Part shown: piece after piece, positions 13,216-25,500 of the stretch
How positions within the stretch are numbered: the first letter of the stretch is position 1
How the letters are laid out: the number at the start of each line of letters is the position of its first letter
Assembly (NCBI GenBank): GCA_030549775.1
Contig: CM060174.1
Location: 69,843,966 to 69,907,965, forward strand
DNA length: 64,000 nucleotides
Direction: 5' to 3'
Source of the DNA: Tamarix chinensis
Taxonomy: Eukaryota; Streptophyta; Magnoliopsida; Caryophyllales; Tamaricaceae
Notes under the pieces: generated by a model
What the model was told of the DNA's origin: nothing
The model's database searches: none
What the model saw: only the letters and a program-made list of their open reading frames with translations
Position numbers and translations under genes: made by a program

Positions 13216-14116
13216 CAATATTGGTAGCTACTCGAGCTGCGATGGAGGGAATGCTGTCCTCTATTGTGTTTGTGTGCCCATACTACATAGCCGACGGTAG
13301 TACAATAAGAGAGGGTAGGCACATAAACTATTTAGCGGATCGCATTTTGATTGAGGGACACAACAAGCTCTATCTCATTCCTCACCTCGCAACTGAACAT
13401 TGGGTTTTGTACGCCGTCCGACCTGATCTTAATAAAGTCTATGTGTTTGATTCCCTTCGAACCTATGACGTGCCTTTTGAAGTCGCTCGTCGTGGTGGGA
13501 AGGAATTTATCGACATGTTAGTATACTTTTCACTTCTTACTTCATTAGCTTATTTATACATATATTTGTCTAGCTAGCTTTCATTATTTGAGGTATATAT
13601 GCGTACTTACAATATTGTGTATCCAACTCTATTTATTAGGGCACTACGGACAGCGTATCAAAGGAGAGGTGGGAATGGTGTCCCAGACCCAAAGAATGTT
13701 CAATACGAGCCTGTCATAGTAAGTAGGAAGGCAACTATTTCGTATTTTATTTTAATTAAAATTAATATCTAATAGTTAGAGAGCTAACTGAATTTATATG
13801 ACAGTGTCCACAACAGCAAAATGACAAAGATTGTGGATACTATGTATGTAGATCAATGGATCTGATAGTCCAAAATAGATCGGTCAACATAGATCCAAGC
13901 CATGTATGTTTTCTTTTCGATATTTTTCTATTAATTAATGAATCATGACATATATGTTTGATACTTGACGTAAGTGCTAACTGTATATTAATCAAAACTT
14001 GGGATTTGTAGTTTTTCACCGATGATTATGCACAAGGCCAGCAATACAGTGTTGAAGAAATTGATGAAGTGAGAGAGCAATGGGCCAAGCATGTGCATTC
14101 ATTCATTCGGTATTAG
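13216..14116 (+). pseudogene. CACTA-1 Ulp1 (C48) cysteine protease region
   Basis: Inferred exons are ~13216-13516, 13640-13718, 13805-13903 and 14012-14116, with GT-AG borders. The last ends in SFIRY and a TAG stop. Catalytic residues are visible: His in EHWVLYAV, Asp in KVYVFDSL, and Gln plus nucleophile Cys in QQQNDKDCGYYVC. Ulp1-family enzymes cleave SUMO or SUMO-like conjugates. In plant CACTA and MULE elements the domain is a captured passenger of unknown role. The catalytic part looks intact, but it is disconnected from the upstream exons by the deletion. Expression would need a start such as the ATG at 13221, which lies just downstream of the deletion joint. Confidence 0.85.
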
Positions 14117-14429
14117 GTAGAGATCTATATAATCTACATGCATATATGTTCTGCAGGCTTGTATTTTGTCTATGTCTTTAAGTCTTGTAATTAAGCTAGA
14201 TTTATAAACATTTTGCTTTGGTGTGTAGAGCTACCAAGTTGTGGTATGCCTACTAATTTTGTTCTTGAGTATATATGTCCGGTGTATTAACAAGGGATTG
14301 AATGAAATTATGGTGTGATTGCAGATATGTTATCAATTGATGTTGTTTTACAATGCAGATTTGGTAATTATTGAACATACAACTGTGTATGTGGGCAGGA
14401 ACAAAACTGCAATAACTAAAAAAAAAAAA

Positions 14430-14830
14430 AACTGAAGTTTTAATAACGGTTCTGAAGAAAACCGTTATTAAAAGATGTTTTAATAACGGTTCTTTTAAAA
14501 CCGTTATTAAAACTCTGGTTTTTTAATAACGGTTTTCATAAGAACCGTTATTAAAACTCTGGCATTTTAATAACGGTTTTCATAAGAACCGTTATTAAAA
14601 CCTACCTTTTAATAACGGTTTTCTTTAGAACCGTTATTAAAACCCTCTTTTTTAACAACGGTTTTTCTCAAAAACCGTTATTAAAAATGCATTTTATGTT
14701 CATATTGGCGGGTTTTTTTATATTTTTGATAACGGTTATGAACCGTTATTAAAGATTTAATAACGGGCGTTTTAATAACGGTTGAAAACCGTTATTAAAA
14801 CTGTAAAATAACCGTTATTAAAACTACTTT
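14430..14830. repeat. CACTA-1 right subterminal palindromic array
   Basis: Eighteen copies of AACGG/CCGTT, mostly in inverted pairs of 30-36 bp (TTTTAATAACGGTT, short spacer, AACCGTTATTAAAA), ending 15-20 bp before the CACTA terminus. It is denser than the left array. Confidence 0.9.
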
Positions 14831-14958
14831 TTGGGGTAGTGTCCTCCCCACACAATTCATCAAAAGCAGCAAAATCATCCGACTAGCCTTCAAAGACTTA
14901 CACAAAGACATCCGGGTCATCAGCTTGTGGGGATGAGAAACACCCATGTAAAGGATGG

Positions 14959-14977
14959 TCAGTACGCTATGTACTGA
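14959..14977 (-). other. LTR hairpin H1 (nested element 3' LTR)
   Basis: Plus-strand TCAGTAC, GCTAT, GTACTGA is a perfect 7-bp inverted repeat with a 5-nt loop. In LTR sense the loop reads ATAGC. It is followed in sense by a degenerate form of hairpin H2 (14921-14938). Confidence 0.8.
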
Positions 14978-17059
14978 GTAAGGTAACCATATTATCAAGT
15001 CAGTGATACAAATAAATACATACATTGACAATAGATGATAAGCACACATATAGTTTACAAAGAGTCTTATAAGGCAAATACTGATCTATGCCTCTTTATT
15101 AGATATAACCATTTTTATTCTTTTATATACGTTGAGTTCAAGGACCCCACTATTCTTAATCTTTGGAACAGAATGAAGTAGCTTCTCAGGGATAACACAC
15201 ATACACCACTATTATCATCCGGTGGAACATATATGAAAACATCATTTCCTCAAGGCAAAACACTCTCAAGCCACTATTGTCATCTGGTGGAATAGATATG
15301 AAAATATCACCTTAGTCTTGACTCACGTACTCTTACACTTTAAGTCATTAATGTCTTATCTAGTAGGTTACTTAATTCATATTCTTATACACAATGAGCG
15401 TGGGCCCCACTATTCTTAATCTGTTGGAACGGATTGAAGCACCTATAAGAGAAAACACAATTGAGCCACTATTACCATTCAGTGGAACGAATATGAAAAT
15501 ATCATCTTCTCATGGCAAAATGCTCTTGAGCCACAATTATCATATGGTGGAACGACTATGAAAAACATCACCTTAGCCTGACTTATGTGATATTTCACTT
15601 TTTATGATTAATTTATTATTCTTGATTCATTCACAAGTATATAACACATAAAAGCAGGTAAGAGTATCACACGACTCGTAAGACTGTTTTCTAGAGTTAA
15701 GATCCTTATGTTCCCAAAACCCTAATATCACACTTTAGGCATAACTTCTCCCATATTGATCATTTACCCACCAAATATTCCTCAAATATTAGTGTTATTG
15801 ACATACCTGAAATTCAAGGTCTAACTCCCACATCTTACATGTGCGATAATAGCCCTATCTTAAAAGTTACTATTTATAAAATTCCCAAACCATACTTTTA
15901 TGGGTAAGTCATAACTTTTCCTATAAGGCTCATAACATTACCAAATTCAATATAAATTACTAAAATGCTAATATTAACCAACATATCTAAAATTTGTGGT
16001 CTAAATCTAATATTTTACACATGTGATAATAAAATTACCATTTAAAGGTTACTATTCCTAATTTAGGCAATTTTCTCATTTTGGAGAACTTATGACATTC
16101 TTAATCACTCCAATAACTCCACATGAAATTATTAGCATATTTTTAATACTCCAAACACATTAAAATATCAAAATTCTTATATTAACCCATATTGACCAAA
16201 ATACCCTTATAACTAGTCGAAAGCCCTTATTTTACAAAAATATTATATCTTCAATATCATTATTTCCAAATCCTCCATTTATCTTCATACATATTTATTA
16301 TACTTTTTCCCCACTTATCATAATTTATTAGTCCTATACTACTATTCCACATGTTATGCTCATCTACAAACTAAAACCTAGCATGGTAACGTTATATTAG
16401 CACAACTTACATTATTCATACTTTTTTTCTATCATATAATCTATATTATCATATCATATCATTAACATCATACATTTAACCATATAATATAAATATCATT
16501 ATGATACACATAGCCATGCAATAATTTAACAGAAAACCCAAAAGCATCAACTAGTATCCTTACAGAAAAGGCTCTAGTCTGTAAGCACACTTTTCCTATC
16601 TCACCTCTTTTAGGACCTCTAGAGTATCACCTACAAACACATAACAAAAAAAAATCATTAGAAGAAAATATATAATTAAGGAAAGGAGAAGAAAAATAGA
16701 AAGGGAAAAGAAAAAGGTGGGTTTATATTTAGATTTTGGTTAAAATAAATCAAGTTAGGATATCAGGAAAAATTTATTAAATGATTATCTAGGATTAGGT
16801 TTAGGTTATAAAAGATATTAATAACTCAAAATAAAAATTAGGGTTAGGGTAAGATAGAAATATTGATTTTTAGATATTACAATTAGGTTATGATATTAAT
16901 TACTAGGGATGAGGGTTCACTAAAATTTGGGTTATTACATCACTATCCTATTAAAAGAAACTTTATCACTGAAGTCAAGAAGTCGATGTTGGGGTAGAAG
17001 AGAAAAAGGAGCTAGGGAAGGTGATCTCGGTGGTTAATGCTACTGGAGTTGACACTATG

Positions 17060-17615
17060 CTATCGGTGACTACCTCCTTAAAAGAGAGAGAATCCCAAAC
17101 CTACCCCACCTATGTTAAAAAGCTCAAGATGAAACTTTTACACATCCTTCTTGTTCTCCTAGGTTGCCTTCTATGCTTCATGCTAGCTCCAAAGAATCTT
17201 CACGAGTGGAATTGAACTTGTCTGGGTTCGTCGAACCTTGGTATAGAGAATCTAGAAATGCCTCTCCTCATACAACAAAGAACCATTGAGCTTGATCTCG
17301 TTTATTGTGATCATGTGGGATGGATCAGCGTCATACTTCCTTAGCTGGGAGATATGGAAGATGTTATGAACTTGGGCCAACGTTGGTGAATGTGTTAGGT
17401 ACCATGCAACCTCGCTGGCCTTGTCAAGAATCTTGTAAGGACCAATGTACTTTAGGCTTAGCTTACCATTCCGAAAAAATCTCTACAGCCTATTGGTGGG
17501 TGAAACCTTCAACCGAACTTTATCCCCCAACTGAAATTGTCACTATGACACCTCTAATCTACATAAATCTTATGATGACTCTAATTGTTCTCATCCTGTC
17601 CTAGTTCAAACAAAA
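17060..17615 (-). pseudogene. Ty3/gypsy pol C-terminus (chromodomain-side region)
   Basis: Minus-strand translation with several stops gives the usual sequence after integrase: a VRLKVSPT-like segment, KLSLKYIGPYKIL, a VHNIFHISQLRKY segment, DPSHMI, and a PLVKILWS-HEA-KATWE-like end. In chromoviruses this is the GPF/GPY module and the chromodomain-like tail that targets integration to chromatin. It directly continues the integrase relic. Not functional because of stops. Confidence 0.65.
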
Positions 17616-18100
17616 CTATTGAGTCATCTCTTCAATCACATTTGGTCCAAGTAAAATTGTCTCGCTAATGTCACTCCAACAAAAGGGTGTTTGGCACTTA
17701 TGTCCATATAGCGCCTCAAAGGGTGCCATCCCTATGCTAGAGTGATAACTATTGTTGTATGAGAACTCAATCAAATGTAGGCAATCTTCCCAACTTCCCC
17801 AGAAATTAAAAAGACTCGCTTGTATCATATCCTCGAGTGTTTGAATATTCCTCTCTATTTGCTTATTTATAGCCGGGTGGAAGGTATTACTCATCCTCAG
17901 TCCTGTGACCATAGCCTCTCGCAAATTCCCTTAGAAGTGTGAAAAAAACCTCAAAATCCAATAGGAGACTATGTCACTAGGTGCAGTGTGACTACTCACC
18001 ACTAGCCTCAAATATGCATCAGCCAATAGATCTATACTCCAAGTTGACTTCATATGCAAAAACATAACATATTTAGTCCTCTTACCCATAATGGAAGCCC
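17616..18100 (-). pseudogene. Ty3/gypsy integrase core relic
   Basis: Positions 17616-17924 stay open and read FHPAINKQIERNIQTLEDM, then FSYNNSYHSSIGMAPFEAL and YGHKCQTPFCW, a clear match to the second half of plant Ty3/gypsy integrase. The frame continues upstream to about 18100 with stops (TKYVMFLHMK, DLLADAYL, PSDIVSYWILRF). The usual SDRDPRF is SYWILRF, so one catalytic Asp is lost, and the QTDGQ before the conserved Glu is altered. Confidence 0.85.
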
Positions 18101-18179
18101 GCTCCTAAACCAATGTAGTGGTGATACACACCCTCTTGTACAATGTTATAATGTCCTGAAAAGCCATGACACTCATCAT

Positions 18180-18700
18180 CTTACAAATGCTAATGTGGAC
18201 CCCCTGCTCAAACTAGTAGAAAAACATTAGCTCACTAGTTGTAACCCCTTGCTTGAACATTAGAAGCTTCGTAAACTGGGCATGATAATGCCTCATAGTC
18301 ATGCTCCCTTGAGTCAACTTCATGAACTCCTTCAGCTGATCCCTCTTAAGAATCTCTGGGTAAAACTTAGCACGAATTGTCACCTTGAAGTCCTCCCAAG
18401 ACACTTGTGGTCCATCTAGAGAACATTGTCGTACCCACCATGTGTTGGTGACCCCTCATAAGAAGAAAGTTGTAATGCTCAACTTCCGAGCAGGTGAGCA
18501 GTCAACTGCCTCAAACATCCTATCCATGTTTCAAATCTATCTCTCAAGATGACTAATTCCTCACCACCAGCGTAGGTCAGTGGGTGATGCCCATAATCCT
18601 TTGAATCCAGTCTTCTCTGAGACCTGCCTATATGTAATGCGGAGGAGGAGGTAGTGGTTGTGGTAGGCGTCAAATGAAGTTGACGAGTGCCTCAAAGGTC
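18180..18700 (-). pseudogene. Ty3/gypsy gag relic
   Basis: The open stretch 18404-18213 reads MSWEDFKVTIRAKFYPEI, then KEFMKLTQGSMTMRHYHAQF, the Retrotrans_gag capsid core of plant Ty3/gypsy elements. Upstream, RFETWIGCLRQLTAHLLGS (about 18540-18480) and a GG-rich stretch give degenerate gag in other frames. It is cut downstream by the deletion that removed RT. Confidence 0.75.
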
Positions 18701-18950
18701 TGCTCCAAACAATCAACGTTGTTGTTAAGTGTCCTGCTGAACTAGCTACAAAACAAGATATGCATTACAAAAAATATTTCTATCTTACTAACACATGATA
18801 CACATAATAACACTCAAGGGCCACCTAGGTTATCTGTACTCAATTCCTCATAAGTTAATCAAGTTTTTATAAAAATACAGTATAGACCGACAAAATCATA
18901 TAAGGGATCGTTTGAAAACCAAATTCAAAACACGGTAATTAAAACCAAAA

Positions 18951-18962
18951 GCTTTGATACCA
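18951..18962 (-). other. Primer-binding site, initiator Met tRNA type
   Basis: In sense orientation TTGGTATCAAAGC lies immediately inside the 5' LTR. It matches the plant initiator-methionine tRNA primer site (TGGTATCAGAGC) with one G-to-A change. This fixes the element on the minus strand. Confidence 0.8.
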
Positions 18963-18965
18963 ACT

Positions 18966-21900
18966 TACAACACCCCAATTTTACTACTAAAAGATTTCAA
19001 TTTACATTGGAATCATATAATCAAAATATTGGGTGTTACCGCTGTAACTGACATAAATCTGGTTTACCAAACTATCCTTATATCAATCACAAGGCTAAAA
19101 CCATTTGTAGAAAAACAAGATAATTAGAAATCAAAGAAGCTTTTCTAAATACAAATATAACTTTGGAGATTTATTATAGGCTAGAATAATATAATATAAA
19201 CAAAGGGATACCATGGATCAAAGAGTCTAAAAGGTATTCAAGTAAAAACTTCATCCAGATAACATAAATCTTCACTCAAAACTTAGTACATATAAATGGT
19301 TACTCCTCCCCACACAATGCATTATAAGCAACAATGTCATCGTGCTGGTCCTCAAAGACCTACAAAAAGACATCTGGGTCATATGCTTGTGGGAATGAGT
19401 AGCACCCATGAAAAGGATGATCAATATGATACTTGTTGACAAGGTAACCATGCAATTGAGTCAAGAATATAGATAAATACATAAATTCATAATAGATGAT
19501 AAGTACAAATACATTTTATGAAAAGTCTTATGAGGTAAATAATGATCTAGGACCCTTTATTAGACATAAACATTTTCATTCTTTTATTTACATTGAGTTT
19601 AGGGGTACCCCACTATTCTTAATTAGGTGGAATAGACTGAAACACCTTCTTAGGGGAAACATACTCGAGCCACTATTATCATCCAATGGAACAGATATGA
19701 AAACACCACCTTTTAAGAGAAAATGCTCCTAATCCACTATTATCATCTGGTGGAATGGATATGAACTATCACTTTAGTCTTGACTCACGTACTCTTCTAC
19801 TTTAATTCATTAGTGTCTCATCTATTAGATTACTCAATTGATATTCTTATTCAAGATGAGCATAGGTCCCATTATTCTTAATCCAATAGAACATACTGAA
19901 GCACATCTCAAGGACAAGATACCTGAAATAATATTATTATCTGGTGGAATGGATATGAAAACATCACCTTCTTAGGACAAAACACTCTTGAGCTGCTATT
20001 ATCATCACCCTGGTCTGACTCACGTGGTATTCCCATTTAAATGATTAGTATCTTATTCATGATTGTTTCACAGGTACAAAACACATCAAAAAAGGTAAGC
20101 ATATCACATGGGTCATAAGGCCGTTTTCTAGAGTTACGATCCTTATTTTTCCAAAACCCAAATTTCACAATTGAGGCATAGCTTCTCCTATATTGATCAG
20201 TTACCCATCAAATTTAGTATATCTTACTCAAATATTAGTATTATTATCATACCCAAAATTTAAGGTCTAACTCCCACATCTTACATATGCAATAATAACC
20301 TTATCTCAAATATTACTATTCACAAATCTCCCAAATCGTAATTTCAAAAATAAGTCATAAATTTTTGCATAAGGCTCATAAAATTACCAAATTCAATATA
20401 CATCCCTAAAATTCCAATATTAACAACATGTCTAAAACTATCACCTTAGCTTGAGTCACATGATATTTCACTTTGAATTACTAATTTATTATTCTTGATT
20501 CATTCACAAGTATAGAACACATTGAAGCAGGTAAGCATATCACACAACTCATATCACACTTTAGGCATAATGTCTACCATATTGATCATTTACCCACCAA
20601 ATTTAATATATATCCCTCAAATATTAGTGTTATTAACATACCTAAAATTCAAAGTCTAACTCCCACATCTTACACGTGCAATAATATCCCTATATTAAAA
20701 GTTACTATTTATAAAACTCCCAAACCATAATTTTATGGGTAAATCGTAACTTTTCCTATAAGGCTCATAAAATTACCAAATTCAATATAAATTAAAAAAA
20801 TGCCAATATTAACAGCATATATAAATTTTGTGGTCTAACTCTAATATTTTACACATGTGATAATAAAATTACCGTTTAAAGGTTACTATTCCAGATTAGG
20901 CAATTTTCTCATTTTGGAGAACTTACAACATTCCTTATCTTTCCAGTAACTCCATATGGTATTATTAGCATATTTTTAATACTCCAAAAATGTTAAAATA
21001 CCCAAATTCTCGTATTAACCCATATTGTCCAAAATACCCTTACAAATAACCGAAAGCCCTTATTTTACAAAAATCTTATATATTCAATACCATTATTGCC
21101 AAATCCTCCATTTATCTTCATATAAATTAAATATACTTATTCCCCACTTATCTGAATTTGTTTGGTCCATAATAATCTTCCACATGTTATACTCATCCAC
21201 AAAATACAACCTAGCATAGTGACGTCATATTAGCACAACTTGTGTTATTAATACTCTCTTTCTATCACATCATTGGTAATCTATATTATCATATCATATC
21301 AATAACATCATACATTTAACCATATAATAATAATATTATGATAATACATATAACGATGCAAGCATTTATCATAAAACCCAAAAAATATCGACTAGTATCA
21401 TTATAAAAAAGGCTCTTGTATCTAAGCGTGCTTATTCTATCTCACATATTATGGGACCTTCAGAGTATTATCTAAGAAAAAATAACAAAAAATCATTAGA
21501 ATTAATGATATAATTAATGAGGGGTTAAAGTAAAGGAAGGGTGAAAGGGTGGGAAAAATCAAACTAAGGTTCGAAGGAGTCTCGACCAAGTTGTGTGCAA
21601 AAAAGAGAATCAGTTGAAGGGGGAAAACCAATTGGGTGGAAACGACAAGTTTAGCCAAAGGGGATGGTGAGGGCATGTGTTTTTTAGCCAAAGGAGGGTG
21701 GTGAGCTTTGGTAGGAATGGCTGAATAGAGGTGGTAGGCTGCAATGGTTGTTGCCGTAGGTAATATATGTTTGGTTTGGTGAAAATGACCCAGTGGAAGG
21801 GGGTAGGATCTGTTGGTTTGGCTAGAAGAAGGGGTAGAAACGGTGGAATTTTCCCATGCTTTGGGGTAGATTGTGGTGGTTTTGATTGGTGCTTGGGGTG

Positions 21901-22588
21901 AGTTAATGGCAAAGGTAGTCAGTGCTAGGGGTGAGGGTAAGGAAAATGGTATAGGTACGAAGGTGTTGGTGCCTCGGTTGGCCTTATCAATGGGAGTGAT
22001 CTTGGGCGATTTTAGAGATGGCTAGGAGGGGATAGCTATATTTAGGATGTGATTTTTTGACTAAATAACAGAGGGAGAAGGGGTATATGTGCCTTATATA
22101 CATACATGTATATAGGAAAACATAGAAGGGAGCTGATGTGATCGGGAAAGAATTTCAATCCCCGACTTTGGAATTGAGGAGGGGCAAGTCGATGGGGGGT
22201 GGGTAGAGGGATAAGCTTGGTAGTTAAGGCATACATGTGTGAAAAAGAGAAGATGAGAGGAAAGGTTTGGTGAGGTGAGGACCGATAGAGAAATAATAGA
22301 AAAAAATAAGATAAGGAATATAGAAGAAAAAGAGAAAGAGAATAGGAAAAGGTGGGTTTTGGTTAAAATAAATTAGGTTACAGTATTAGGATAATTTAAT
22401 TAAATAATTATCCAGAATTAGGTTTAGGTTAGAAAAGATATTGATAACCCAAAATAAAAATTAGGGTTAGATTAATATTTAGGATTAGGAATTTAGGGTA
22501 AGATAGAAATATTAATTTTTTGAGATTAGAATTAGGTTACAATATTAATTACTCAGGATTAGGGTTAGTTAAAGTTTAGGGTATTACA
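18966..22588 (-). repeat. 5' LTR of nested gypsy element
   Basis: Plus-strand edges are ACAACACCCC (from TGTAACACCCC) and GGGTATTACA. Length 3623 bp. It contains an internal direct duplication of about 430 bp (about 20020-20440 and 20447-20860), of which the second copy resembles the partner LTR more closely. It also has a purine-rich block (21540-22310) missing from the partner LTR. The uninterrupted CACTA target site is at about 19306-19320. Confidence 0.85.
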
Positions 22589-25500
22589 ATAACGCTGGCC
22601 ACACGATTGCATATTTATCACATAGATCCAATTTTTCATACTTAACCATTTTTACTCATTTCCAAATATCTAAGACAACCATAATCAAGGTCAATACCAA
22701 TGTCAACATTAAGAATCTACTAAGGCCATCCTAGGCTCAATTATTTACCCTTAGGCACTTTATGTCAATAATGAATAAAATACTCTTAAGGCTAAAGTTA
22801 CCACATTATCATCAATTTCCATTACAAATTCCAATTTATCTATCAATTTTTCATAAAAAGGATTACATACCATTATTAAATTACTTATCATATAATTAAA
22901 TTATCAGATACGGGAAATAATAATTTTGCCCTTATATGCAATTTTATAAGTAAAAATCCTAAAATGTGTTTCTAAAACATTCAAACCACATATTCTCATG
23001 TTTAACATCAAATAATACATATCATACATGTTTATTGGAATAATCATCTTGATACTCTTAAAACTACCAAAATACCCTTATTCTATATAATAGTAATAAT
23101 CTTGCTCCAACATGTGTTTCTAAAATATCAAAACACATATTCTCATATTTAACAATAAATAATACATATTAATCATGTTTATTAGAAAATCATCATAGTA
23201 AACTCAAAATTACCAAAATATCCCTAAGCCATATAATAGTAATAATCTTGCCAAAACATGTGTTTCTAAACTTCAAATCACGTATCACCATACTTAACAA
23301 TAATTAGAACATTTTAGGTATTCTGATTCAAATTACATATCATGATGTGCTGAAAATGACTAAATTTCTCCTAGGGCACATGAATAATAATAATAATGCT
23401 ATAAGTATATCTAAACATGCTTAACCTAAAATTTTCACCTATACATATCGTACAAATCTTTTCCCAAAATTAGAACCATTTTAATCACTCTTTTGTACAC
23501 ATGTTATTTTACATGGGATAACATGCTTCCTTTTTCAATTTTTATGATAAAAATATTAAAAACATAATTATTTGTAACAAATCATGCTTAATAAAATTTG
23601 CATGTTGAAACCCTAATATGTTTTTGTGTGATATCTAAAAATTTTAGTTGATTTCTAGCAAAAACACAATCTATTGGTAACCTCGTAAAATTATTAGGCT
23701 CCACTAATAAAAATTTGTACCTAAAAGTTATATCAAAATAACCATGTTAATGTTTGATCAATCAAATAATAAAATTTAGTAAATATAAAATTGCTAAGCT
23801 ACCCTTATATATCAATAATTCATAAAAAATTTAAAATCAAAATAACACTCATGTTATAAGTGTAGCATGAGCCATGCATATGTAGGAGTGCTGGGGGCTA
23901 GCTGTTTGATGGTTGAAGATGGTTATTGGGTGGTGTTGGTTCGACAATTGGTGTAGGGAGCCGTTGTTGATGGTAAAAATGGTGGGGCTCGGTGGGCTAC
24001 TGTAGAAGGGACGATTGGTTGTGACAAGTGGAGGTGCAGGGGCTACAGGAAAAAGGTGGTGACTCAAAGGAGGGGAAAAAGAGAAAAATAAACTGAGAGG
24101 AAGAAGAGGGAAGAGTTGACATTGGGGGTGGCTGCTCTTGTGTGCTGCACAGGCTAGTGAAAGGGTGGCCATGAGAAGGCTCAGTTGGGAGAAAGTGGGG
24201 TCGAATGGAGCATGATAGAGGTAGCACTGATGGTGGTGAGGTTGTGGCTTGGTTGTGCAATGAGGCTATAGGGGTGGAGGTTTGGAGATAGGATAAGGGA
24301 TTTAAAGAGGTTGGGGAGTAGTGGTGATGGTTGCTAGTGTGATGGATGTGCGGTGACGAAGGCAATAGTGGTCTCGAAGTGGAGGGGAAGGCAATGGCAA
24401 AAATTTCCATTACATAGGGCACTATTGTAGGAGAGGTAGCTAGTGCTAGGGTGTAGGGATTGGCATAATTCACCACCGGGAAAGGAAGGAAGAAAAATAG
24501 GGTGATAGGAGAGAAGGAAGTAGGAGGGAAGATGACAAAAAGAAGATGGTTGATTATGGAGGCTGGGATGGTGGTCGCGGTGTTGTTTGGATGAGAAATG
24601 TAGAGGGAAAGGAGGGGACTAGTCATGAGGGAGAAAAATAGAGGCAAGGGCATGAGGGAAGGGAAATAAGAGAAAAAAAAGGAGGAAAAGAGATGGAGGA
24701 TGGGATTAGCCATGCAAATGGGGTAGGTAGTAATTGCAGGGGAAGGGAGGGTGCAAGCAACGGTGTAGGGAGGCTGGGTAATGGTAGGAGTAATAGGGCT
24801 GGCAGGGAGTGTGCAGGTTGGTTCGCATAGGTTAGAGGAGTGGTTGTGGGAGCCAAAAGTGGAATGGTAAATGGCCACGTGAGGGAAAAGGGTAGAGCTG
24901 CTGGCTTGAAGAGAAAAAGGGGACAATCGAGGTGCAAGGTGCAGACAGACACATGCTACATGTATTAGAGGTGGAGGGGTTAGGGGTGTGTGGGTGTAGG
25001 GGACGTAAAACGAGCGAGGGAGAAGAAGAAAGGAAAAGGTAGGCTTGGCTACTGAGGTGTAGAGAAGGAAAAGGAAAGGAAGGAAGAGAACTGGGCATGG
25101 TAGAGTGGCCTGGGGAGGAGAAGGATAAGAAGAAAAAAAAAGAAGGTGGCGAGTGGACTCGGCTGGCTGGGGAAGAAGAAAAAAGGAAAGGAAGGGAGAT
25201 TGGGTCAGACATGGGAATAAAGAAATTAAAGGAGGAGGGAAAAGGTGGGTTGGCCTGAGGAAGGAAAAAGTAAAGGAGAAGAAAGGAGAAAAGAAAAAGG
25301 AAAAAAAAGGGAAAGGAAAAAAAGGAAAAAAGGGGAAAGAAAATAGATTTTGGGTTAGATTTAAAACTATGTTAAATTTAGGTTTTTAGGATAATATTAA
25401 TTTGTTTGAATTTAGGCATGCTATTAAGAAAAATAAATTGGGTTAAATTATCAATTTAGGGTTGGTTTAAATAAAAAGGGTAAGATAAAATATTTATAAT

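Larger units (their letters stand above)
10789..14841 (+). mobile_element. CACTA element copy 1, both ends present
   Basis: Both termini are CACTA-type: CACTACTACGAAAA at 10789 and, inverted, CACTACCCCAAAAA ending at 14841. A 3-bp target duplication TCC flanks it (10786-10788 and 14842-14844), the length expected for CACTA elements. The other LTR of the host element has the empty site at about 19306-19320 (ACTCCTCCCCACACAA), exactly what is left after removing the element and one TCC. Subterminal regions at both ends are dense in inverted AATAACGGTT repeats. Between them lie a transposase-like region and a Ulp1 protease region in several exons on the plus strand. Total 4053 bp. Confidence 0.95.
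10452..16939 (-). repeat. 3' LTR of nested gypsy element
   Basis: Starts TGTAACACCCC and ends GGGTTATTACA on the plus strand. Without the CACTA element and its extra TCC it is 2432 bp, against 3623 bp for the partner LTR. It lacks the partner's purine-rich block (21540-22310) and the partner's internal duplication. Confidence 0.85.
16940..18965 (-). other. Residual interior of nested gypsy element
   Basis: Holds, in minus-strand order, the primer-binding site (18951-18962), gag (about 18700-18180), integrase (about 18100-17616), the C-terminal pol region (about 17615-17060) and a purine-rich segment next to the 3' LTR (16940-16960). The gag-to-integrase junction near 18105-18180 marks the deletion of protease, RT and RNase H. 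Confidence 0.75.
10452..22588 (-). mobile_element. Nested Ty3/gypsy element (Tekay/Del chromovirus-like), internally deleted
   Basis: A minus-strand LTR retrotransposon. The 3' LTR is 10452-16939 (including a CACTA insertion), the interior 16940-18965, and the 5' LTR 18966-22588. A primer-binding site follows the 5' LTR on the sense strand, and a purine-rich segment precedes the 3' LTR. The interior is only 2026 bp. It keeps gag, integrase and the C-terminal pol region but lacks protease, reverse transcriptase and RNase H. Flanking sequences ATAGT (10447-10451) and ATAAC (22589-22593) share three of five bases. The differences are G/A and T/C transitions, compatible with a decayed 5-bp target duplication. 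It inserted into the older solo LTR at 9214. Confidence 0.85.

Noticed and set aside
23997..24926. 309-codon minus-strand open frame
   Set aside because: Same composition effect within the outer LTR; several frames are open at once.
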